Shown here: positions 43,601 through 55,600 of the stretch, piece by piece
How the letters are laid out: each line of letters starts with the position of its first letter
Numbering within the stretch: position 1 is the stretch's first letter
Assembly (NCBI GenBank): GCA_009763385.1
Contig: CM019827.1
Span: 95,826,177-95,890,176, forward strand
Length of the DNA stretch: 64,000 nucleotides
Reading direction: 5' to 3'
Origin: Coix lacryma-jobi var. lacryma-jobi
Lineage: Eukaryota; Streptophyta; Magnoliopsida; Poales; Poaceae
Made by a program: the position numbers and the translations under genes
Notes under the pieces: generated by a model
Seen by the model: the letters and a program-made list of their open reading frames with translations, nothing else
Told to the model about the DNA's origin: nothing
The model's database searches: none

Positions 43601-46600
43601 ATGAGGGTCGGCCAGGGCGTCACGCACGGAAGAGGGCACCAGAGAGATCCGCGGCTCGCCGGGCGTCGCAGCGAGAGCCCGGGGCCGCAGTACCCCCCCC
43701 GCCTGCCGCGTCACCATGAGGTGAATATGACGCGGGTGGCGGTGAAGAAGAGGCGGGTGGTACACGGGCGGCTTGACCCGGGCAGCCGATAGTGGTAGAG
43801 GTGGCGGTGTAGGCGTCGAGGGCGGAGAAGAGGCCACGGGAGGTGACCGTGGTGGCGACGACGGCAACGGGGCCCGCACCGGGGGCGGGGAGGCCGCCCG
43901 CGCACGGCGCTGGTAGACGCATCGGCTGGGCGGAGCGCGCGGGAGGTGCCGAAGACGCTGGACCCGCAGCGAGCGTAGGGTCATGCACAACACCAGGGGG
44001 TGGGGCCGCCGGACCGGCGCAGGGCGCAGGGGCCGGCGCAACCCCGGCGGACGGCGAGCCGGGGCACGGGCCCAACGGAGGGCGCGGTAGAGCAGGAGGG
44101 CCGGAGCACGGGCCCGGCGGAGGGCGCGGTAGAGGAGGACCTGCAGGGCAAAACGGCAAAGGTGGCTGGATCTCCGCGTCAGAGGGAAACAGGGAGGAGA
44201 GGTCAAGGTCAGGGGTGAGAGGTGGACTGTAGGTGGGAGGAGAGGTGGTGGTGGAGAAAGGAAAAACGTACTCGTCAAACACAACATGACGAGAGATGAG
44301 GACGCAACGAGAGGAGAGGTCAAAGCAACGGTACCCCTTGTGATCCGGGGAGTACCCGAGGAAGACACACCGAGTCGACCGGGGAGCCAGCTTGTGGGGA
44401 GCAGTGGCAGTGGTGTTAGGGTAACACGCACACCCGAAGACACAGAGGTGGTCGTAGCGAGGAGGGGTGCCGAAAAGGGCGTGGTGAGGACTGGGAGCAG
44501 GACAAGCAGCGGAAGGTAAACAGTTGAGGAGGTATGTGGAGGTGTTAAGACCCTCGGCCCAGAAGCGAGCAGGAAGAGAGGCCTGCAAGAGAAGGGTGCG
44601 TATGGTGTCATTGGTGGTGCGAATCATGCGCTCGGCCTTGCCGTTCTGGGAGGAGTGTAGGGGCACGACATGCGCAACTGCATGCCATGAGAGAGGAAGA
44701 AGGCACGAGACATGGAGTTATCGAACTCACGCCCGTTGTCACACTGAACAACCTTGATGGTGAGGCCAAACTGAGTGGACACCCAGGCAAAGAAGTGGAG
44801 GAGCGTGGAGAAAGTGTCAGACTTGGCACGAAGAGGAAAAGTCCATGAATAGTGAGATAAATCATCCACCAACACAAGATAGTATTTATAGCCAGAAATG
44901 CTAGGGACAGGAGATGTCCACAGATCGCAATGGACAAGGTCAAAGATATGGGCCACATGGGAAGAAGAAGTAGGAAAAGGAAGACGAACATGTCGGCCCA
45001 GTTGGCACGCATGACACAAATGCTCATCGCGAGCTCGAGTACATGGTATGGCAGAGCTACGACTAAGTTGTGTCAAGGCATCGCGGCCAGGGTGACCAAG
45101 GCGACGGTGCCAAGTAGTAGAGGAGGTGGTGGTCGCGAAAGCAGCTGACAGAGTGGAAGGCGAAGACGATGGAGCGGAAGCAGGAAACCGAAGAGTGTAA
45201 AAGGGCCCCGTGCTGTCACAGCGGAGAAGAGGACGCCGGGAAGCCAAATCCTTTACAGTGAGACCAGAAAGGTCGAATTCAACCGAACAGGAGTTGTCAG
45301 CTGTGAAACGACGAATAGAAAGAATGTTGTGAACCATATTGGGAGCAACCAGGACATCGGGAAAAAGAAAAGAGCCATGAGTGTTAGCGGCACCCACAGA
45401 CGTGACTGGAAGGCAAGAGCCATTCGTGACCATGACGAACGAAGGGTGAGTCGAAGAGGGTGGGTGAACGGAAGATAGGAGACCAGAGTTGAGAGTGGTG
45501 TGATAGGTGGCTCCTGAGTCAGCGATCCAGTCGGAACTGACTGGAGGTGTCAGGCCAAGGGTGCTGAAAGAGCGGGCCAAGGCCGTCGGATCCCAACCGA
45601 CAGGCCCCGGTAGAGTCTCGGGAGGTGGAGTCCACGGCGACGGGAATGGGGGAGCGCCCGAGACAGCCCCAACGAACATGGCTGTCGGTGTGTGTGTGGG
45701 GCCAGACCCTCTGACGGCTGCCGTCGGATGTACCAGTGTACTCCCACGACCCCCCCCACTCCCGCTCGGCCCGGGAGGAGGAGGACCAAGGAGAGACGAT
45801 GGAGGCGTAGGCGACGGTCGAGGACGCGGGGAGCCAGAGGAGGTGGCTCCGGTGGCGGTGTAGGTGAGGAACTGCTCCGCCGCGGCGATGCGGCGAGCAA
45901 GAGCGTCAACCGCATCGTGCTCCCTGGCCCAAACGGCGGCGGCTGCACGCACCTGCGCCTGGCTGGCCTCAGCGGCAGCCCGAGTAGCATCAAGGGCAGC
46001 AACGTGAATGGAGGCAGCGGCGGGCGTCGACACAAGGAGGTGGAGAGGAGCTGCACCCGCGGCAGCGTCCTTGCTGACGGGAGGAGCAGGGTCGAGAGCA
46101 GCAGGGAGGGACGCCAGGTCGTGGAGTGGAGGAAGGGTGCTGCCGGTGCCGAAGGTGGCGCCGGGAGGCATCCGCGAGGCAGCGGGGAAGCCGGGGGCTG
46201 TACCAGGAGACCACCAGCCACCCGAGAAGGCCCCTGCTGCGGACAGAGAGGTGTCGTGCAGGGATGGAGGTGGAACGCCGGCAGCAGCAGCACCCGCAAC
46301 AGGGGAGCCCGCGCCCTGTAGGAAGCCAGCGGCAGCTGCAGCACCCGCGCCCGCGCCCGCAGCGGCGCCCGCGCCCGCGCCAGAGGGAAGGGGAGCGAAG
46401 GAGGAGGGAGGGGGGAGGCCGCTGGCCATGGCCGCCGGCGGCGGCGGCGGCTGCAGGCAGGGGAGGGAGGAAAGGAAACCCTAGCTTGATACCATGTTGG
46501 GAAGAGAGAATTGATTATTAGGCTTACCCTAGAAGGGTAGCAGTATATATTAGTTATACATGGGCCTCATGGGCCTAATACTCTTATACTCCAACACCGA

Positions 46601-49600
46601 CCCTCTAGCCTATGTTATGGAAATGTAGATTGTTGTTTTCCATGTGTGCCTAACCAATGCTTGTTCTTTGGGTATCTTCCTACCCTTCACTAAGTCTCTA
46701 CTCCCTCTTCTTGTGTCTTGTGTCAGGTTTGATCAAACCCTGTCTCTTTTCACACTAGTCACACCAATTTCTCTATCCTCTGGTGCATCTGGAGGCCTCG
46801 TAGGATATGTCCGAACCATCTCAACTGATATTGTACAAGCTTTACCTTAATTGTTGCCACCCTATCCTATCAGGCGATTACATATATTTTTTATTCAAAC
46901 TTGATCCTTATTATGACCACAAATCTGTTGCAACAGCACATCTCTGCTATGCTTAGCTCCTGGATGCGCAGCTGTTTTAGTAGGTCAATATTCTGTGCCA
47001 GGCAACATCATGGGCCTAATCGCCATAATGGTTGAACTTGCCCTTTAGCTATACTAGAATTTATAATCATGAATGTACTCTACAGCTTTTTATAGAAGCG
47101 AACTATATCTTGGTGGTATCTATTACTCTCTCTCTCTCTCTCTCTCTCTCCTGGATCAATTGATGATTTCTTCCTTATCTTTGCAGCACCTGGTAAGATT
47201 GAGGTGGGAGGAGCTCAGTGCTGCAGAGCGGAATGAATTTGCTAGTTTGACAATTAATTTAATATCGGATGTTGTTGGCCCTCATGAGGTGTGGGCCTTG
47301 AAGAGTCAAACAGCCGCTTTAGTAGCAGAGGTTTACCATTATACCTTTGTTCTTTTCAATTTTTACTTTGTGAAATTTGTTAGCTGTAGGCAGTTACAAC
47401 TTCGTATCTCCTCTTTCTAGGTAGTTCGAAGGGAGGGAGTTGATTTGTGGAATACTTTACTCCCATCTATTGTTTCTCTCTCTAACAGTGGCCCTATAGA
47501 GGTAATGTTTCCCATCAGCCTTTCAGGTTTAGATCTGTTCTACCATCTGATAGGTTGAATTGCATTTGGAACCTTTTTGTGTTAGGCTGAGTTAGTTGCC
47601 ATGATTCTAAGGTGGCTTCCAGAGGATATCACTGTTCATAATGAAGATTTAGAGGGTAAGTTTTGTTTTGATTAATTATCTGTGTTCAGGACTTGAAACT
47701 AGATTCATTCTCTGATTCCAAGTTCAAACCATCAAATTAGAAGAATGGAAAACCTTTTCTTGTTATTAGGTTATGTTATGTGTTCTCTTCTGTTAACATC
47801 AAATTAGAAGAACAGAAAACCTTTTTCTCTTCTGTTAACATCAAATTAGAAGAACAGAAAACCTTTTTCTCTTCTGTTAGGTTATGTGTTCTCTTCTGTT
47901 AACTTATTCTTTTTTTTGTCACGATAGGTGATAGGCGGAGATCTCTGTTACGCGGCCTTACTGAGTCACTATCACAAATTCTGCCTCTGTTGTATTCTGT
48001 AAGTTTGCATTTACACCTTCACCATGTCCAGTAGATGCCAATGGTTCTGTTGGGTTTCCTTGGTTCATGATATTCTGAAGCATAATAACCATGAGTATCA
48101 TGTAACGTCTTGTTTTATAGCTACTTGAGAAACATTTTGTTGCTGCTTTGAGTGAGCATGGAAAGCAGCAAATGGATTTGGCTAAACAACATGCAGGGAC
48201 AGTGACGGCAGTTCTAAATGCTGTCAATGCATATGCTGAATGGGCTCCTGTGACAGATCTAGCCAAATATGGTTTAATTCATGGGTATGTTTACTGGAGT
48301 ATTTGATATTTCTAGTTTTTTAACAGGATTCTTACTTGCCTCATTAGTTTCATTAGTTATTCTGTTCTTTTTGCAGATGTGGGTCCTTGCTTTCTTACAG
48401 TGATTTTCGCCTCCATGCTTGCGAGTTTTTTAAAGTGATATGTCAGAGGTATGGAGAGACTTTATGTACACTAAGGGTTAATTTCACTGTTTTCCCCTCC
48501 TGATATGTTCTTGTTTTTGTGGTGCCACCTGTCTCAGAAAAAGACCTGTGGATGTGGCAGTTGCTGAATATGATGCTGCAATGTGCAACATTTTCCAGGT
48601 GTTGATGAACATCTCACAACAATTTTTGACCAGATCTGGCATGCAGCCCAGTTCTATTGATGAGAGCGAATATGAGTTTGCATCGTGTGTTTGTGAGACA
48701 ATGGTTGCTGTAGGATCTTCAAACATGCAATGCATACTAGCCGATGGAGCCAGGACTTTCCAGTTCTTACAACAAGTGAGCATTTCCAAATACACTTCTC
48801 ATACTTTTTGAAGAGTAAAAGGTTGCTTTTACTGCTGTGCAGCATCTTCTCATGATCCCTTCTAATTTTTCTAGCTATTTGGCATCTAAGGGTTTCAAAA
48901 GAAATATATCTGGGGTTGTTGAAATTTTGGGAAAGACTGCCTATTTTGTTGTTGGAATATGAATTTCGCACTTAAAACTTGAGAATAAAGATGCCTAAAA
49001 AACTGAGTTTGACAAGAAAGTGCTACTGATGTACTTGCAACTTGCAAGATCCTAAGTTTCTCTATGTGGTGTTAGGATTGAATTCAACAAATTCCATGCC
49101 TATTTTTTTCATAAATTAAATGGAAAAGCAAAATAATTGGAGCTAATGTGGGATTGAACCCACTCTGTGACAAATGCATGTTAGCATCTTGTCACCATGA
49201 CCTGCATTGTTTGTGTGCCTAGGTCATGGTTGTGTAACTTTCTTGTGGTTAACTCTTTAAATTCAAAATTAAATGAAACTTTTTGGCTGGTTATAAGTTA
49301 TATTGGCACATCTGAGAAGTCTGGCTATCCTATAATATTTGGTTCCCGGCTGGCAGGTAAGGGTAGTGGTAACATAACATCACTACATGACTAGTTTGAA
49401 TATGCTTAATGAAATTCAATCAAGTCTTAAAATTTCACTGACATGATTTCCATGTGTTGCCTACTTTTTACTATTCTTCAAACAAATTTCGTTTCCTTGC
49501 AGATGCTGGAGTATTACCAACATTACAAAATCGCGCTTCATTTCCAGTCTTTATTATTTTGGCTGGTAGACTCCTTATCTCTATTTGCATAGTTGAACTG

Positions 49601-52600
49601 CATGCCATATTATTTTGTAACTTTAGAGAAGTTGACACAAACTTTGTCTAGGTGGTATTGAGAGAACCATCGAAAGCTAAGTCTGTTGCACGTGTTTCTG
49701 GTGATAATTCTGGTGACTTATCAACAGAAAAGGAGAAGAAAGGGGTGTCAGTATTTGTCACTGATGAAATATACAGTACAATTTTGGATGTTTCTTTCAA
49801 GAGAATGCTCAAGAACAGTGGAAGTGCAACTTCTGGGCTGTTAGAACTATGGAGCGAAGAGCTTGAGGGGAAAAGTGACTTCTGCAACTATCGCACCAAA
49901 TTGGTATGTTTGCTTTTCTCCTGACTTCTAAAAGTTGGAGTTGCCATTGGTCCTTGTTAATCTTAAAAGACCATTTGTGGTTTCCCTTGCCCATCAATAT
50001 AATTTCTTGTCATCTCTTCTCTTCAATAGTCTTGATTCTTGAAGTTTTGTTGCATGATATGAATCTACACAAAACTAAAAGGATGGCTAGTTATGCATAG
50101 TGCATTTCTATGCCCTTCAATTAGTGATTCTTTACCTTGATACGTACAACATGCTTCTCTGTTCTTCAAGTTTCCAATTTGATTGTGTGATTTGCTATAG
50201 AAGTGGAACTTTTTGTATTGTAAATAGTTGGGAGGATCCCTGCTATATATATGTATGAATAAGTTATAGGAGGCTATTTACAGTACCTTGTTTTTGGACC
50301 AATGATGGATATTGTCTGATCTCTTATTGTCCACAACTCACTTAGTTGTGTCTTATGCATCTTCTTGCAGTTGGATCTCATTAAAGTCATTGCTTCTCAA
50401 AGATCTGTGATTGCTGCAGCAAGTGTCGTTCAGAGAATAAATGCTGTCTTTGGAGATGCTAATCAAGCAACTAAATCCCCCCAGGTTGGATTAGCTGCAT
50501 TTGTTTACCCAATGTTTCAAAAAGTTCTAGGCACTAGGCAGGTGGTCAAGCTCTGCATAGCACCTAGGCATTGCGTAGGAGTTTCTTGGCAATTGTACTT
50601 TTTCAATCATTAGAGTTACAGTACAATGTTAAATACAGAATTTTGGTACATAAAAGAAACAAAACTTGGCATTATAATGCACCTATGATGAGTTCTATGA
50701 CCATAAGTCGTCTTCCATAATCTCTAATGTGTCTGAAATTCATACAGAGATCAAGCCCTATCCACTCTTGATGGGAAAACGCCTAGGTGCTAGGAAAGGC
50801 AGTGCTGCTTGCCTATTGCCTAGACACTGCCTATGATCTCTTTTTGAAACCGAGTGCTTACTGCATAAACCTAAATTAATGGTTTCTCTTTCCCATTCAC
50901 ATTTGGTCAATGAAGGGTTACCTTGTAATTCAGATCTCTATCTAACTCTGCAAATGAAATTTTGTTACAGGATCTTGACGCAATGGAAGGGGCTCAACTG
51001 GGGCTTGAAGCAGTTGTCAGTGCTATTTTCGATGGCTCAGTTGATTGTGGAAAAACTGATTTGGAGACGAAATCCCAACTGCACAAGATTTTTGAAGGTT
51101 TAACTGAACCTAACTTACTTTATTTTGGCCGTAAAGTTTGGTCTACAGGGTGCTAAGTTTCTTCTGCTTGTCAACCAGGATTACTTCAACAGCTTCTTTC
51201 TTTAAAGTGGACAGAACCTAACCTTGCAGTTATTCATGGTCATTATTTGGACGCTTTGGGCCCTTTCTTGAAACATTATCCAGATGCAGTTGCCAGTGTT
51301 GTTAATAAGCTTTTTGAACTGTTGACGTCTCTCCCAATAACATTTCAGGTACATTTATGTTTTACTTAAAAGAAAATACCATAGTACTCTGATGCTGTGG
51401 AGTGTGAACCATTGAGGCTGGAGATTGATAGCCATCATGCAATTCAATTCTATGAGTGATGTTCTAGAAATGAAAAACGGATGCTACTTTGAGTTGGACA
51501 AATGTTTCCACGTGCAATCATTTCATGCTGTTTATTTTTATTCTATTCGGTAAATTTGAATTATTTAGTTATCATGCCATTTTTCTAGTTTTGTGTGTAC
51601 AGTTCTCATTTCTGCCATTTAATGTATGGCTGTATCTGCAGGATCCATCAAACAATTCTCGCCTAGCAAGGTTGCAGATCTGCTCATCATTCATTCGTAT
51701 ATCAAGAGCTGCTGATAAAGCTCTGCTGCCTCACATGAAGGTCAGGCTCAGCTCGTAGTTGATTGCCACTATACCATTTGTTGTTTTATTCTACATGGAG
51801 TTGCTTTATGACACATCCTTTTATTATCATGGCAGAGACCACTTACACTTAGGGGTGGTGATGGATCATGGCTCTCATGCTAGGCCAAATTAGCTCAAAA
51901 TCATATAATATTATGACCCGATCCTTAAATTTGCTAGGCCAAATTAGAGGGCCCTTTACCACCACTACTTAGAGCAACTCCAACGGTTTTGCAAATGAGT
52001 TTGACATTCTTGTTTTTGCAAAAATGTCTAAAAATCTCCTATCCAACGGTTTGGCAAATGAGCTTGACATTTTTAGCAACTTGGCAAACACCGGGTGATA
52101 TTTGGCATATATGCCAAGCTGCGGTTCGCTTGGCAATCGCCCTCGCGTGCTACTCCCGCGGGATATTTCCCTCTCGCGCGCATAGTTTTTTAGTTTTGCC
52201 AAGTCTAAATGCAAAACCGTTGGAGATTGACTCTTTTTACCTTTGCCATATTAATTTGAGAGTTGGCAAATACTCCCTCCATCCCAAATTATAAGACATT
52301 CCAAGAATCTTGGAGAGTCAAAGTTTTTCAACTTTGACCAAATTTATATAATAAGATAATAATATTTATGATATCAACTAAGTGCAATTAGATTCTCCAT
52401 TAGTTATATTTCCATAATATGTATATTTGATGGTATAAATCTTTATATTTTTCTCTATAATTTTGGTCAAAGTGGAAAAACTTTGACTCTCCAAGATTCT
52501 TGGAACGTCTTATAATTTGGAATGGAGGGAGTACCATATTTTGCCAAACAAAAAATGCAAAACCGTTGGAGTTGCTCTTATACTATATTCAAGTTTCTAA

Positions 52601-55600
52601 CTGCAGTTTTGTCTGTTACATCCATTTGTTTATCCTTCTATTTACAAGAGGGAAATAAGTTCATATGGAGACTTAATGGTTTCTATGGTGCTTTCATTGA
52701 TGGCTTTAGGCTCCATTTGATATTATTATTGATCTGAGTTTTGCTTCACTACGAAGTTTATATCAGTAGAGCATTGCTGGGCTGCATAATAGAATACATA
52801 TTTGCTGCTAGAGAAACTTTTATTCTATTGAGGTTTGTCATGGCTCTGAAAAGCCATTGCAAAACCAAACCAAGCCTAAATAAAGACTTCTTAACTGTTC
52901 AGATTTTTATGTACATTCTCAGGTTTAAGTTTTTATGATTTCTGACATGAATGGTGATATTTAAACAGAGTTCAGTCTTCAGATTCTAGCATTGTCCCAA
53001 AAAGAACAAGAAAAGGGATCCAAACTAGGAAAGGCTGCATAGAATGATCAGTACTGGGCCCATCTCATCTGAAACCACAGTTCATTTGAATTTAAAAGAT
53101 GATTTTTTTCGATATTCTATTAGGCTGGTCTTGTTATTTTGTATCCTCTGGGGAACCTTGCCAGGGTTTGCTATCCTTATTTGCGTCGTGACCTTGTAAT
53201 AAGAATTGTACATACATGCAAGTCATATTACACTGAAATCTTTTGGGCCCCGTTTGGATCCTTGGAATTGAATTCTATTCTAATAATCATAATTTAGGCA
53301 CAAATCAATTAAGCTGATATAGTTGTATGTGAAATATACTTGTATACTATTGTTTGTCATATGAGGGAGATATATTTATGTGCTGTACTTCTGCTACAGC
53401 TACAGGGAAGCGTGTCGAGTGTGCTATAAGTTGCAAGTTAGAAACATAGAATTGCGACCTATAGAATTGATTTCCATCTCCCATGCCATGAATTTAACAT
53501 AGGCTTATATCTGAACTTTGGAAAGTTGTGGAATGCCAAATTTTGAAGCCAAATAGCCTAGTCCATTAAGTAGATTTCAATTCCTTCAAAATGAAGGGAT
53601 CCAAACGGCCCCAGTCTTATCCAAATACCCAGCCCTTTTGAACTACAAAATGACCGCTACAGTTCTATGTAAACAAATAGGTCATGTTACATTGAAACCT
53701 TTGGGACATGCATATGTCATAAACCAGGTCACTTGTTGGTGTGGCAAACTTGCATTCTCAAGTAGAAAAGGATCTGATTAAATCAGAACACAACTGTTTT
53801 TCTAGGGCATCCATTCATCCATGCTTTTATGTTGGTTTCACCATTGTTTATGCGTTCTTTTGACTGTTTCAAATACTTTTCCAACGACACAGAACATTGC
53901 TGATACCATGGCTTACCTTCAAGGAGAGGGCCGCTTACTACGTGGTGAACATAATCATTTATGTGAAGCGTTTCTTGTGATGGCATCCTCTGCTGGGTAT
54001 TTGGCTGCTAAACTCTTTGTATATATGGCTGCATCCTAAAAGTAGTTTTAGTGTTGCTTCTGTCACAATTTGTATTTTTTTTTGTTTCCATAGGATTCAA
54101 CAGCAACAAGAAGTTCTCGCCTGGTTACTTGAACCTCTTAATAAAATGTGGACTCAAGTGGAATGGCAAACTGCATATTTGTCTGACCCTTCTGGTTTGA
54201 CAAACATGTTTTCTGATAGCCAATTCATGTGGTCAATTTATCACACGGTTACATTCTTTGAAAAGGCACTCAAGAGAAGTGGAACCAAAAAGTCTTCAGC
54301 AACTCCACAAGCACCCACCACAACAGTACCTGGTTATCTGCACCCGATGTCTTCACATCTAGCATGGATTGTGCCCCCTCTCTTAAGGGTATGTTTGGCT
54401 TTGATTGTCAATTGATATATTAACTATACTATTTCTGTAGTTGTGCAGTGGCTAAGCTGATAAATGACTAGCATTTTGATAAATGACTAGCATTTTAATT
54501 TCCTTATTAATTTCATTTTCAGCTGCTGCGATGCATACATGCTCTTTGGTCTGAGCCATTTGCCCAGTCTCAGACGGTGGAAATCAAAGCAGCAAAAAGC
54601 ATGACAGTTGCGGAGCAGGCTAGCCTTCTAGGAGAGACAGGTAAACTTACCAAAGGTCAGGTTGCTCCTGCTGATGGATTGCTGGATGTTCAAAGAGATG
54701 GAGAATCTAAAGAGAACAATATAAAAAACTGGTTGCGTGGGATCCGAGACAGCGGGTAAGTGTTGTGATTTATGAACTGAGAACTCTAGCTACTTACTAG
54801 ATGCTTTTATCGTAATAGAATTTTCAATCTGAAATGAGCATTTTTTTTACTTCCTATTGCCACCGGAAAATACTTGTGCTGAAAATGGATTCAATAGATG
54901 CAAACTTTCGTCGTATTGTTTGTCTAGCAATATTAGAGAGTGGGATTTTATTGTTGCTGGTTGGTAGTAGTACTGTGAAATATTGTTAGTGCCCCAACTA
55001 TGCTATTGTTAGAGTATGTCATGGCCTATTGGGCCTAGGCTGATGCCTGATGGTATAGCTCGTTAGGGTTAACTAGAGATAAGGGTCGCATGCTTAAGGG
55101 TCAAGTAAGTCTTGCTTTGTAAGTCAAGTATAAACCTCTCTATATAAGGAGAAGATATATCAATCTAATCAAGCAAGAATTAAGAAGGAAAACCCTTCCC
55201 TCTTGCCCAACCGTGGGCAAAGGCCCCATGGCCGGCCTTTCCTGCGCCATCGCAGCCCTAGCCGCCACCACCACTACAACGCGAACAGTACCCGCGGGCC
55301 GCGGGTACTGTGGCACAGCAACCACCAGTCCACCACCGCTCCCTCAACTCTCCCCCCTCTCAATCCTAGCAGCCACATATCTGCTATGCATTACATTACA
55401 ATATTAATAAGGCGCGGAGGGGAGGTCGCATGAGAAAAAATAGCGGAAGGAGAGGGATGGGGTCGATCCGTTTTGATACCATGTAAGTTGGGAAAAACTC
55501 TAGATCGATTGGGGAGACATAATGTACTTGTACATATATATAGGCAAGGATTGGGGTGACTTCTAGGAATGCAACCGACCTCCAATATCCTTGCCTAATA

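Larger units (their letters stand above)
42323..46596 (-). mobile_element. Antisense Ty1-copia element in HST intron 2 (Ale/Hopscotch-like), internally deleted
   Basis: 5' LTR at 46,495-46,596 and a 51-bp piece of 3' LTR at 42,323-42,373. The target duplication CCGAC is perfect at 42,318-42,322 and 46,597-46,601. Coding reads leftwards: gag-like, protease, integrase, reverse transcriptase, partial RNase H. A deletion fused RNase H to the middle of the 3' LTR. The lineage is judged from motif style only. Confidence 0.92.
41193..47186 (+). other. HST: HST intron 2 (5,994 bp)
   Basis: About 1.7 kb of ordinary intron sequence plus the antisense Ty1-copia element at 42,323-46,596. A CT microsatellite lies close to the acceptor. 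Confidence 0.93.
51741..53892 (+). other. HST: HST intron 15 (2,152 bp)
   Basis: Carries a Tourist-like MITE with a Stowaway inside it and a further Tourist-like MITE at 53,245-53,612. The remaining sequence is ordinary AT-rich intron. Confidence 0.9.

Noticed and set aside
43490..46484. Many long plus-strand frames opposite the intron 2 element
   Set aside because: Shadows of the GC-rich minus-strand pol and gag-like frames; no independent motifs.
49130..49215. tRNA-like phrase (GGTTCAATCC on the minus strand) in HST intron 9
   Set aside because: Only a B-box-like stretch is seen; no acceptor stem or anticodon arm could be formed, and no SINE-like tail is clear.
50520..50830. CCTAGGC-rich inverted-looking segments in HST intron 12 as a MITE
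   Set aside because: No precise terminal repeats or target duplication could be found.
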